The position numbers were made by a program, and so were the translations under genes. The notes under the pieces were generated by a model. That model was given only the letters and a program-made list of their open reading frames with translations, ran no database searches and was not told where the DNA came from. Positions 1 through 10,033 of a stretch of 64,000 bases of DNA are shown piece by piece (positions within the stretch are counted from its first letter, which is position 1; every line of letters begins with the position of its first letter). Origin of the DNA: Pseudoneurospora amorphoporcata (taxonomy: Eukaryota; Ascomycota; Sordariomycetes; Sordariales; Sordariaceae); contig MU859089.1 in NCBI GenBank assembly GCA_033297205.1, positions 180,380 to 244,379 of the forward strand. Direction: 5' to 3'.

Positions 1-990
1 GCATCTCCTTGCCCTCGGATACTAGACCGAGACCAGTGCTGCGTGACTTGGCGGAGGATATCCACACATAGGGATGCGGCGCGTATTCGACTTTCGTCGA
101 GCGCGCAAACGCCTTTTGCGTGTCGGACAAGATGTCGTACATCTTGTAACCCGACACGAAAGCCGTGGTGCCAAGGGGCACATCCAGCTCGTCGCCCGTT
201 CCATCATCATATACACACGTCTGCCTGCGTCCCATTGGGACCTTGACGGCTAAGAGGGTAGTCACGACAGGTGGGGCGCGAGCAACGCCTCCGTACAAAG
301 CGGCGTCGATGTGCCACCTATAAAACCGCGTGTGGGTGAGGTCGTGCGAGTCTGGAATAGAGGTGGAGTGGAAGGTGCGGTGGTGAGGGTGGCGGAGCTG
401 GATGTTGGTGAGCCCCTCGTAGGAGGGAACAAAGCCGTTGCCGATTACTTGGACTTGGGGCTGGTGGGGGATGGTTTTGAGGTCTGGGTGGAGGATGGAT
501 TTGCTGGCGACCGAAGCCTTGTTGCCATCGTTGCCGTGGCCGTATAAGGGGGCGGCGAGCGGGTCGAAGCGCTGGGTGAGCTCGTACTGGGCGCGAGGGG
601 TGACGTGGGATTGGGACTTGATGACGAGGACTTGGTGGGTGAAGAGGGCGGTGCGGAGGGTGGTAAAGTCGGCGTCTGTTGGGGCACGGATGACGAGGTT
701 AGCGCCGGAGTTGAGAAAGAGAACAACGACAGGTAAAAAGAATCCGGCTCGAAAGTTGAGTGGTGGTGTGCCTTACCGAGGAGGTTACCGATTTTAACGG
801 GTATTCTCCCATGTATGAATGGTAGATATCCAATCATCATATAACCACGAATGTTTTTGTTTCACGCTGATGCGGCCTTACCAGTCAAGTTCTCAATGTC
901 GACTCCTGTTACTTTAGCTCCGAAGTTGAGGTTGGAGCCCTGGGGATGAGCAAGGGGTGTAACGACGGGTATGGTAGTGTTTGAAGCCAT
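1..990 (-). CDS. xanA: Xanthine dioxygenase (XanA, TauD family), 5' part
   Basis: Fe(II)/alpha-ketoglutarate-dependent oxygenase that in fungi converts xanthine to uric acid in purine catabolism. Exon 1 is 990-882, from an ATG followed by a residue run ending GVDIENLT. A 206-nt intron (676-881, GTAAGG donor, GCTAAC branch site, AACAG acceptor) precedes exon 2, which runs from 675 off the left edge. This junction gives ENLT-DADFTTLR, the expected family sequence. Later comes YELTQRFDP and FYRWHIDAALYGG, whose His158-x-Asp160 (bases 305-313) are the first two metal ligands. About 261 residues are present. The family is about 370 long, so the distal His and the Arg that binds the co-substrate lie outside the window. 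Other TauD-type dioxygenases are possible, but the match to A. nidulans XanA as remembered is strong, including the position of the HxD pair. Confidence 0.85.
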
Positions 991-1825
991 GTTGGATATC
1001 TGTGTGTTGGTATGATGTATATCGATTCGTTCTTTCTGTTGTTGCTCTGCCGTCAAGAATTCGAAATGTCCTTGATGCTATCGACTTGATCCAGATTCCA
1101 GACGCACGACGAGGTGTTATCCCGTTACTTATACTTCAGATGCAAGTCCCCCTTCCGCTGCAATCCGCCCCCCTTATCAGTCGCCCATGGTGGGGTCGGC
1201 CGAGCCCAATGACACAATGCATAGGTATGCCAAACGATCCTCAGGAACACCCATGCTCGGGAAGATAGAGTTTCAGTGGTTGTTTAGCCCCTATTCTAGG
1301 AGATAACGCGGCGATCACTGATTCCCTGACTGATGTCCCCTTTTTGCACCAGAGATAACGGACGGGGCTTGGCGACCCTTACCGGCCAACGCCGCCATCC
1401 GGCAAACAGCGATGAATGGTACTATCCACCGCAATATGACTTCATACATAGGCCCGATGGTGATGGATTTCAACGTTATCTACACCATGGTTGATAAGTG
1501 GGTGGGCTTCTGTTGTTAGCTTTCGTCCGTTATCCCCGATGTGACGCTACGATAGAGCCAAGGCCGGAAGGCCGATTGATGGTGACAGACGGCAACTACA
1601 GGTCCAACTTGAAGTTTGAAATTCGGTTCAAGGTGACGCAGCTTGATTGATAACTGCGGAAAGAGATGTATAGCATCTTAGTGTAGGGAAACAAAGTGGA
1701 ATGGGGAATGGTTCGTGGATACGATTGTCTCAGCGGCAACCCCCTTGTGCAAGGCTGATGATGACTGCGGAATGTCGACATTATAAGTTAGGCATTTGTG
1801 CCGAACAATAACCAAATGAGACAAA
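991..1825. other. Intergenic: xanA promoter and leader
   Basis: No supportable gene. It holds the promoter and leader of the leftward xanthine dioxygenase gene and the sequence upstream of the tRNA. In-frame upstream residues of the xanA reading frame (to about 1056) lack a family-like sequence and are taken as leader. Confidence 0.5.
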
Positions 1826-1914
1826 CCCCTTGTGGTGTAGTTGGCTATCACGTTCGGCTGTAATTGTCTAGATTGTATACCGAAAGGTCACCGGCTCGAT
1901 TCCGGTCGAGGGGA
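1826..1914 (+). tRNA. tRNA-Tyr (GUA) with 15-nt intron
   Basis: Cloverleaf read by eye. The acceptor stem CCCCTTG (1826-1832) pairs with CGAGGGG (1907-1913), with A1914 as discriminator. A C1:G72 pair is typical of eukaryotic tRNA-Tyr. The D arm starts at 1835. Anticodon stem TTCGG (1853-1857) pairs with CCGAA (1880-1884). The loop is CTGTAA plus A1879, giving anticodon GTA at 1860-1862. The intron is 1864-1878, directly after A37, the canonical site, and its terminal UAU can pair with the anticodon. The T arm is ACCGG/CCGGT (1890-1906) around CTCGATT, so C replaces the usual T54. A T run at 1920-1925 is a plausible Pol III terminator. The intron length is an inference from the stem. Confidence 0.85.
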
Positions 1915-2268
1915 CTCATCTTTTTGCACTTTTTCGCTTTTGACATCCGTTTTGTCACTTTCCGCCTGTGCAACTTTTTCTTGATCCTTGTTTTATTTGC
2001 TTTCTGTTTGTTCCATTGAAAACTTGCATTTGCGTCTTCTAGTATACCTATATTTTTTGTCTCTCTAATGTTTGTGATGCTAATCGAACATTTTATCACG
2101 GTGACATCACCAGTCCATCTGGTGTCAAGAGAGACGTCGTTCTAAAAGAATCAACATCAGAACGGACAAAGCGTATCAATGTAATTTAAGTGAAATATTA
2201 TTCATTCAAGTAGAGTTAATTACTACTACAAAATTCAACAATATCGAGTGTCTCCATCCTCCTCATAA
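1915..2268. other. Intergenic: tRNA terminator and 3' flank of GH125 gene
   Basis: Apart from the T run after the tRNA (1920-1925), this AT-leaning stretch shows nothing but the 3' flank of the leftward mannosidase gene. Confidence 0.5.
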
Positions 2269-4082
2269 TCAAGGTTCATAAGATGTCGCATCCTTAAAGA
2301 TGAGATGCGGCTTGCGCTTCGCAATATCCAAGATCGTATCCGCAAAGACCCCGTTTGCCCAAGCAAACCAGCTTCCTAAAAGGCGAGATATCATGTCAGC
2401 TTCGTCTCAGTCTCAACACAGGTTCTTGAGGGGTACTCACGTGTATAAGAATGCGACCAATTCACATCGATACTCTCATGAATCAACCCGAGCTTGCTTG
2501 CGTTCAAAACCAGCATCAAGCACTTCATGATCTCATCATCATCATCCGACGTCTGCGCCTGCACCAACAGACTCATAGGCCATGCGTTCTGCAGACCAAT
2601 ATGCGGACCTCCGATGCCCTCGAACTCTCTTCCTGTTAGGTAGTACGGATTGTTGCCCTTCTCCAGCAGCATCTTGCGCGTGTTCTGGTACGTCGTATCG
2701 TCCACCGAGACAAAGCCCATCAGCGGTAATGCCAGCAAGCTGGGGTAGTTGGCATCGTCCATCATCAACGCACTGCCGTAGCCGTCCACCTCGTACGCGA
2801 ACACCTCGCCGTACTTGCGGTGGTGGACGACGCCGTGTTCCCAGATACCTGCCGTGATCGTCTTGCTCCATGCCTCGGCCGTCTCCGCCCGCGTGATATC
2901 CTTCTTGTCCCCCGTCGTCCTCAACATGGCCGCAAGCCGCTTGAGCTCCGTAGCCATCTGCGCATTGGCGGGGATGAAGAAGCCAAAGATGGTGGCATCG
3001 TCGCTGGGCCGGAACGCCGAGCGGATCAGACCTGTTCCGTTGTTTAGCGGGTTACCAATGCCGCCAAGGTTCAGCGTCTCGGTGCCCGTATCGGTGCGGC
3101 GCTGGAAGGTGTACTGGTTACGCAGGTACGAGCCCGTCTCCGGGTCGAAGGTGCTCTTGCTCTGCGCCTCGAGCACGTCGAACATAGAGTCAAGCGCCTT
3201 GTACCACCGCGAGTTGAGGAAATCGGTGCTCTTGGTGTGGGCGTAGAAGGCGTTGGTCAGCGCGAGGAAGTGCGCGAGCGAGTCTAGCTCGTACTTGCAC
3301 TCGAAGACGAAAGATGGGTCGAAGGCCGGGTGAACGGTGTCGTCTTGGCCGTTCGGGGTGACAGGCAGCCCGGAATGGGGCGGCGGCTGGAAGGCGTTGC
3401 AGTAGGGTGACTCGATCACGTACTCGCTTTGGGTGTTGATGGCGCCGAGGATGAGGTCGAAGATGGCCTTGTCCTTGAGGGCTAGCTTTTGATACGGCTT
3501 TAGCTGATTGGTGCTGTCACGCAGCCACTCGGCCAGGATGTCGCCTGTGATGATGAATGATTGTGGCCCCGCCCATTTGTTTGGGTCCTCGTACGTGCTC
3601 ATCCATGGATCATCGTCGACGGTGCTGTCGGTTACCGTCTTCTTCTTTTCCTTACCATCCTTGCCGTTGGTGTGGAATTTGACCGTGGTATCCGTAGTAG
3701 AGGGGAAGGTATTTTCGAAAAGACGTGCAAGGTCAGGGTTCTTCATACGTGATGTGACATCTTTGATAACCTTCTCGATGGCGTCAGACTGAAAGGTACG
3801 GCACCTGACATGGGGGCGCTGGAAGGGGAGGGAGAGGGGACCTTCGCTATAGGGTCGGCTGTCCAGACGGATTAGCGATTGCGCTTGAGCAAAGGTATAT
3901 TATACTCACTGAGGATAAGTGGCATAGGATGCGTAGTCTGGACAGGCAGTCTCATCGAATTTGCCCTTGATTGGCACCTGGTCCATATCCCATACGAGCT
4001 CTGATGCCCCTACCAGTGCAGGCCGCAGCAAAGGTATCGACAGAGGCAATAGCAGTGACAACCAGGAAGTGGTGCGAGTCAT
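2269..4082 (-). CDS. GH125 exo-alpha-1,6-mannosidase-like protein (Mug157 family)
   Basis: Predicted secretory glycoside hydrolase of family GH125, known as exo-alpha-1,6-mannosidases; the fungal members include S. pombe Mug157. Three exons: 4082-3910, 3858-2441 and 2375-2269, with introns of 51 and 65 nt (GTGAGT donors). This gives 565 aa. Residues 1-25 form a signal peptide or membrane anchor (SWLSLLLPLSIPLL). Then come family blocks: CPDYASY, GPLSLPFQRP, DLARLFENTFPSTTDTTV, ITGDILAEWLRDSTNQLKPY near 160-180, PYYLTGREFEGIGGPH and, in the last exon, SWFAWANGVFAD near the end. The upstream ATG is chosen because it supplies the signal sequence. The in-frame Met at 3746 starts inside the conserved domain and is not the start. 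Substrate in this organism is inferred. Confidence 0.9.
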
Positions 4083-4792
4083 ATCTCCGGCTGATGTACT
4101 TCCCGATTAATACCTAGTTGTAGGGTTGCCGATATGGTGAGAACCAAGAGCTCTAGGGTAAGAGTCTGGTCATGAGCAAACTCGAAACCTTGCGAAAATG
4201 AAAGGAGCGCAACACAACGTTTAGGTTCACTTAATGTGTATGAGCGAGTGACGTCGGAGGAAGAACTCGAAACCGCGATGTCCACGAGACCACTAATTGC
4301 CTCTCCTGCAGTTTCCTAACGTGTAACGTCTTGGCGGGGAATCAAAGCTCTGGTAGTTGTTGTTAGTGGTTTCTTTCTGTAGCGGGGTGGCAGGCACATG
4401 TTAGGTGGTTAGACACCATGGCTAAGATCCAGCCCACTTTTCCACTATCAGTGCACTAACAACAGAAGCAAGTGTAAACATCGAGCCAAAGTTATTCAGG
4501 GCGAAACATCCTGGACACATCTTCACATCGCATTCTTTAGCCTTATTTGTATAACAATTGTTCGCATTCTTAATCCCATGTTTAGGTACCTTCCTAGTAA
4601 GCCAAGTTCGTACCTCCGTCCTATGCCAATGGTTCTCCGAACCGCCTCCTGTTGACTACCAAGCACAGTTCCTTTATATAATTCTTGACGCTTGATGTGC
4701 CTCGCCGCTCGTTGTCCTGTGTTCGGACATCTTTCGCATCTAGACATAAACCCACGCACTATTTTCACTATCTCGCGGAATAGCAAGCTTTC
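4083..4792. other. Intergenic between GH125 and Clr2-like genes
   Basis: Promoter of the leftward mannosidase gene and 3' flank of the Clr2-like gene. No further gene is seen. Confidence 0.5.
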
Positions 4793-6568
4793 CTAAAAGC
4801 TCTCATCCATCCCCTCCGGCGCGTCAAACATGGCATTCACAGCCAGTCCCAGCGTATCAGCGCGTGTCGGTTTTGGACCATTGAAGCGGCCGCTCCCGCT
4901 ATGAGCTCGGTTGTTTAGGTATGCGTGCGCATCCTCCACCACCCCTTTCTGAACCGACGCTGTGAACCGCGCCGGGTCAATAATGTTCATCAACCGATGG
5001 GTCACATAGAAACGGCCTAATGTATCGACTTCAGTGCGAACCGCGTCCCGCTCAACCAATGCCCAGCCCCATTGCGCCTTGCTGTACTGCTCAATCCCGT
5101 TCCTTGACACGACCTCTTCGATAAAGACTGGACCCAAGGATTCGGGAGCGACCACGCCGGGTGGCATAGGATTAGGCGGAACAGACCGGACGGTCTGGAA
5201 AAGATTACCCTTGAACCGAATATTCATCCCGTGGGCATCCGTAGCAATCTCCGAGACGAGCATGACAGCGTTCGCCTCAGTACCACCGTTGCTATGGCCG
5301 TTGCCAACGTTGCCTCCAACGACCCGGACAGGATCCCCGACACGGATCATCTCAGCCCCGAGATACACTCCTTCATGGAAAACGGTATCTTGGGGGCCAC
5401 TGACGTTCGACTTGTTGATCTTGTTGAATGTGGAGTAGCAATCATTAATGTACTTGGCGGCCAACTTGGACGCTTCGAGTCCGACGGTCTGTCTGGCGAT
5501 ATCTAGCTGATTCGGATCGGTGAGACCCAGACTCCGACAATATTGGACCGAGAAAGCCGGCCAGTCGACCGAGTCATATGTCCGGTTTGCCAAGCTCGAC
5601 AAGTTTTCGCCAACACCTGGTACACTAAACGTGAGGAACGGCCGCATGGACTTGGCATCGGTATAGAAGCTTTGTTGTCCCAGCGTCCGGTGGCTCAGCG
5701 GTGCCACCAAGAAGTTGAAGGCCGCGTCTGACGCAGGGCCTGGCGTTTGCCTCTTAGGAGCGATCGATAGGATCACGCCGAGCCTCCAAGCCTGGTGTTT
5801 GTACCAAACCAACTCGCCTGCGCGGAAGACATTGGTGAGACTTGTAACCCCTGGGGCTGCAAATACCTGTGACTGAGGGTTGCCTTGAGCTTGCTGTTGT
5901 GCCTGTTGCTGCTGGTGTTGTTGCTGTTGGTTTTGTTGCATGATTTGTTGGGCCTGTTGGGCCTGTTGCACCTGTTGGATTTGTTGCTGCTGTTGCTGTT
6001 GTTGCTGCTGCTCCTGCTCCTTTCGTTGCTGCTCCTGCTGTCTTTGTTGCTGCTCAAGTTGCTGCTGCCTTTGCTTTTGTCCCAGTGCCTGTTGCATTCT
6101 CTGTGCGTGTTGTTGATCGGCTTGCTTCAGCTTCTGAGACTCAACCATCTTGCCGCAGAGATCGCAGGAACATTGATTGTAGTCAGTGTGGTTGCTGAGC
6201 AGGAAGAGGGCATGCAACACAAAGTCTCCCGGAGTCCGATAAACGGCCTTACGACCCGCCGGGTGACCATAGAGGTAGTAGTCTCTTCCGCCATCCTTTC
6301 TAATGGCGCATCGTAGTTCGTACCCCTTGGGAAGAGCGGCGAGCTTGTACTGCTTGTCGCTTGAGAGGCCGAGCTGATGCTGTAAATGACCACCGATAAT
6401 GACCTCCCAACGTTCAAGCTGCGCGACATCCTGGTCCTCCTTTGGGTCTAGTGCATTGTGGTCGAGGTCGTCGTATCCCTTGCCATCGGTGCGTGCGATT
6501 CTTAAGCCAACGTAGAGGGTCTTGTCCTTGTCGTCGTCCTGGCCGTTTGAGGCGGATATGGAGACCAT
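4793..6568 (-). CDS. Clr2-like transcriptional silencing protein with polyQ tract
   Basis: Resembles cryptic loci regulator 2, the SHREC-complex subunit that supports heterochromatic silencing in fission yeast. From the ATG at 6568 the protein is 591 aa. The Clr2 N-terminal block is clear: LERWEVIIGG, LPKGYELR, RDYYLYGHPAGRKAVYRTPGDF and DYNQCSCDLCGK, with clustered Cys. A Gln-rich coiled or disordered region (bases about 5875-6125) follows. Then comes a C-terminal region starting FRAGELVWYKHQAWRLGVIL, which fits the Clr2 C-terminal, BAH-like half. The frame stays open upstream to 6778 without an ATG, and a good acceptor (TTTCATTTCAG) lies near 6646, so a 5' exon or leader intron is possible and the start is uncertain. 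The silencing role is inferred from family. Confidence 0.7.
   Translation of the reverse strand: MVSISASNGQDDDKDKTLYVGLRIARTDGKGYDDLDHNALDPKEDQDVAQLERWEVIIGGHLQHQLGLSSDKQYKLAALPKGYELRCAIRKDGGRDYYLYGHPAGRKAVYRTPGDFVLHALFLLSNHTDYNQCSCDLCGKMVESQKLKQADQQHAQRMQQALGQKQRQQQLEQQQRQQEQQRKEQEQQQQQQQQQQIQQVQQAQQAQQIMQQNQQQQHQQQQAQQQAQGNPQSQVFAAPGVTSLTNVFRAGELVWYKHQAWRLGVILSIAPKRQTPGPASDAAFNFLVAPLSHRTLGQQSFYTDAKSMRPFLTFSVPGVGENLSSLANRTYDSVDWPAFSVQYCRSLGLTDPNQLDIARQTVGLEASKLAAKYINDCYSTFNKINKSNVSGPQDTVFHEGVYLGAEMIRVGDPVRVVGGNVGNGHSNGGTEANAVMLVSEIATDAHGMNIRFKGNLFQTVRSVPPNPMPPGVVAPESLGPVFIEEVVSRNGIEQYSKAQWGWALVERDAVRTEVDTLGRFYVTHRLMNIIDPARFTASVQKGVVEDAHAYLNNRAHSGSGRFNGPKPTRADTLGLAVNAMFDAPEGMDESF
5875..6125 (-). 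repeat. CAG/CAA-type repeat encoding polyQ tract
   Basis: Imperfect CAG/CAA codon repeats in the Clr2-like gene encode a roughly 80-residue Gln-rich stretch, with a pure run of ten Q and patterns such as QQVQQAQQAQQ. Mixed codons suggest it is old enough to be interrupted but still a likely site of length polymorphism. Confidence 0.85.
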
Positions 6569-7695
6569 AACAGGCGCAGGCGGTGTCCTAGTAACTGGGT
6601 AAAAGAAATCTAAACCGTGAAACCCAACACTGGTGATTTGATTCTGAAATGAAAGAAGGTTTAGTGCGGGGAAGGGTTCAGTTGGTTTAGAAATGATCTC
6701 AGGGATGCTGCTGTTGGAAATCGTGCAGGCAATGACAAACACCAGGTAGGTCGGAAGCCCTGAAGTACCACTGACCACAACTGCCTAACGGCTATGTGCC
6801 AAGTATTTGTGATCACCCGCCAACACGGTTTAGAACTGACAGAAGGGAGGCCTGAGTCAGACACACTACTACTAAATAGCACCTGAGAGTTGGTGCAACG
6901 TTCATAGGTCAGGTACCTACCGTAGTTTCTGAAAGTTCCGAGAAATGTCTGGCTAAAGTTTGGCAAGAGTGAATGTGATGGGGGAAGTTTTTGGGATTGA
7001 AAGTCAGGAATGGAAGGAAGTGAACTTGTGTGACACGGTGCAGGAACGCGCCAAGGCACGGACCAAGCAACCCAACCATACGCTGACCTGCGTGCACAAC
7101 GCCCTTGAACGTCTACAAGATAATGGATCCCAAACACGCTATAACGAGTTGTATTATGTATGAATCATCATCACCATCACACCTTCGCTACCCACAATTC
7201 TGCACTACTATCTTTCCGCCCGCTTGAACTTGGAACAGACCCGCTGAGTAAACATGAAGAAAAAAGTGAAAATATCATTCGGCATGCAATCTCCTAACTC
7301 GAGTTGACACAAGTTCATGTTGACGCGGAAAGGGTGTTGAGACGAGAGCTTCACGGAGTTAAGCCCTAAATGCGCCAACGACACCCGTCCGGCTGATGGT
7401 ATGATCGGTGCCGTGTGGTGTAATTATACGCGGCCGCGGTGCCGCATAGATCGGCCTCTCCTCCGCACCAAGTCTTGCACTCTTGGCTTACATCTCAACG
7501 TTGCGGACCTATGATACGACCTTGAGATTTGTAATGCCAGGTCATGAGGAGAAGCTATAAGATGGGATCCGATCTCTCATGTTCTTCCGCCGGGTGGCTA
7601 TCCAGAGCAAGCTTTACCACGACAGAGACAACTTCGACAGCAACAGCCCAACTTACTTTCCGGTAACACATCCCCCAGAGTAACGGTTCAGCATA
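6569..7695. other. Divergent intergenic region (Clr2-like / SDR)
   Basis: Shared upstream region of the leftward Clr2-like gene and the rightward SDR gene. A leader intron or small first exon of the Clr2-like gene could lie at about 6646-6920 (candidate donor GTAGGT near 6920). A 10-bp palindrome CGCGGCCGCG lies near 7430. No other gene is seen. Confidence 0.45.
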
Positions 7696-8747
7696 ATGTC
7701 GGGCATCAACTTCGATCTCAATACGGAGGGCGTCGATGTGGTACGACATCTTCAAGACCGAGTATCTGGGCGCACATGCAAGTTTCACCCAGCTGGCTCT
7801 TCGGATGATCCCATCGCTAACACCATGTTCCTCATACTTAGTTCTCATCACCGGCCCAAGTGAGGGAGGTATCGGCGCGGAAACAGCCATCTCGCTTGCC
7901 CATGGCAACCCAGCCCTGCTCATCCTCGTGGGCCGCACCCTCACCACAATCCAGCCCACCATCGACGCCATCCACGCCGTCAACCCATCCATCTCGGTCA
8001 AGTTCATCGCTGCCGATCTCACCTCGCTGAACAGCGTTCGTGAAGCCGCCTGCGAGATCCTCAATGACGCATCCATCACCCACATCGACGTCCTCATCAA
8101 CAACGCCGCCGTCATGGCCTCCCCCTACGAACTGACCGTCGACGGTTTCGAACTCCAATTCGCCCACCGCCCACCTCGGCCATTTTGTCTTGACGAACCA
8201 CATCCTGCCCAAGCTCAAAACATCTGCCGGTACGGGCAAACCCCAGACCCGAATCATCAACGTCTCCTCCAAGGGTAGCATCCTCGGCAGCGGCATCCGC
8301 TGGGACGACCCCAGCTTCACCAGGCGTCCGGAAGAGTACAACGCCTGGGACGCCTACGGCCAGGCCAAGACGGCCAACGTGCTTTTTACTCTTGCGCTGA
8401 ACAAGCGGCTGCTCGCCAAGACGGGCATCAGGTCGTATGCATTGCATCCAGGCGTCATCTATACCAACTTGCTCCGTTACATGGACGGCGAGTTGATGGA
8501 AGAGATGAAGCAGAGGGCCTGGAAGGGACAGGAAATATCATCCAAGACGCTGCAGCAGGGATGTGCGACTACGCTGAGGGCTGCGTTGGATCCGGAGCTG
8601 GAGAAGGAAGCAGATGGCGTGTTTTTGAAAGATTGCCAGTTTACGAAGGACCCGGAGATTGTGGCACCGTGGGCGCTTGATGAGGGGGGTGCGGAATGGC
8701 TTTGGGGGTTGAGCGAGGGGTTGGTTGGGGAGAAATTTGAGCTTTGA
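7696..8747 (+). pseudogene. Short-chain dehydrogenase/reductase, frameshifted
   Basis: NAD(P)-dependent SDR of the retinol dehydrogenase/WWOX-like type; substrate unknown. Exon 1 is 7696-7777. A 64-nt GC-AG intron (7778-7841, donor GCAAGT, branch GCTAAC) rejoins to give SGRT-FLITGPSEGGIG, the Rossmann glycine motif. LINNAAVMA and the catalytic YGQAK (Tyr-x-x-x-Lys) follow, then HPGVIYTN. At 8163-8165 a CCC run puts the reading frame out by one base. Before it the frame reads DGFELQFA; one base fewer gives the usual continuation to HLGHFVLTN. The upstream frame ends at 8278, while the downstream frame is open to the TGA at 8745. Without the extra base the length would be 328 aa, normal for the family. 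This is either a recent inactivating mutation or a sequence error. Confidence 0.8.
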
Positions 8748-10033
8748 AGGGGGGAGAAAGGTGAATGAATATGACAGATTTATTTCACGGGCCTTTGGAT
8801 CTTGATGTCGCAGAAGTTGGAAAGAACTGCTGCCATTGTTTAGAGGAACCTCACTGTAATGCATACATCCCCTTCTCGTTGAAATTGTCTTCCAACCTGT
8901 CAAGATTGCTCGTCCAGAAGTCGCGATGATCCAGCACGTCTTCACCCGTGACAGATCTACATCGGTAATTAATGTCTGCACACCAACCACCACAATCACT
9001 CAACACTTGAATAAACCCATCACCCTGTTATTGACTCACCCCAAAACAGAAGCTAAATTCAAGGGGTTCGCTTGTAGTTAACTTATTGACCACGAAACTG
9101 TGGGGGTTTGTCTCTTAGATACGGATGGGTGGTGAATCTCGCGGATGACATGAACAGTGTTTCCTTGACAAACGTCTCCACTCGCTAATCCCATGGGATG
9201 ATGGGGTTGACGTTGAGGGCGGGGGGAAGGAAAGTATGATAATCAAAGGGTCAGCCCCATCAAGCAGTTTATCGCAGCCTCGTGGTGTCTCATTCTGCTC
9301 GTCTAATTCCGACCCCTTGGCAACGGCTCCATATTGACATGCCGATCGGGATCCATATCATGGAGCTTGTTTTTGTTCCTCCCTGTCCATCTTTGTCGTA
9401 AGTGACATAGCTCTCCCAACGTCCCTGCAGATCGATAAAATTGACGGGTTTCATCGCATAGCGATCATCTTCTACTATGAGTAGAACAACGATTACTTAC
9501 TGACAGCATGGGGCCAGGAGGTAGCATCAGAGGTGGCTCAATGAAGTGAATGGACATGCGTACAGCCTTGCAATTGCCGAACTGTAACTGTAACAGTATC
9601 CACGCAATTCAAGCCACTCCGTAGGTCCATAGCTCAATGATCCTGACGATGAACCAGAACATCTCCTGCTCTTGCGGTCAGTCAGTACTAACTTGTAAAG
9701 AGAAAGTGAGCAGCGATCTCATCATCACTGCCCCAGATGATGAATGGATACACTACCCAACCCACACCTCCTATTCCCCTTGGGGAACGAAGCAAAAGGG
9801 GAGAGAGCATAGATGATGATCTTGATAATCCTGACTTTCAAGTCCACCTGCACCAAAGAGAACATCTACATAAACCTCCCCTTCCCTCCCGTCTTTCCAA
9901 TCCACTATCATCATCACAACACAAGCTTCTCATTCGCCACACTCGTTACCACTCAACAACCACCAGTTTTATTATACCCATTTTTAAACACCCACTCCAA
10001 ACCAATCAACCCAACCACCACCAACCATCCAAA
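8748..10033. other. Intergenic: SDR 3' flank and promoter/leader of repeat protein
   Basis: No gene seen. The last 200 bases are pyrimidine- and CA-rich, typical of a leader in this group, and an open frame in phase with the next gene (from 9737) is judged to be untranslated leader because the signal peptide starts at 10034. Confidence 0.5.

Noticed and set aside
676..747. Earlier acceptor for the xanA intron (near 748)
   Set aside because: It keeps frame but inserts 24 residues that break the conserved ENLTDADF; the acceptor at 676 has a branch site and restores the family sequence.
445..840. 131-codon Ser/Pro/Thr-rich minus-strand frame
   Set aside because: Out of frame with the xanthine dioxygenase motifs; part of it lies in the intron. 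The true frame contains WHIDAALYGG.
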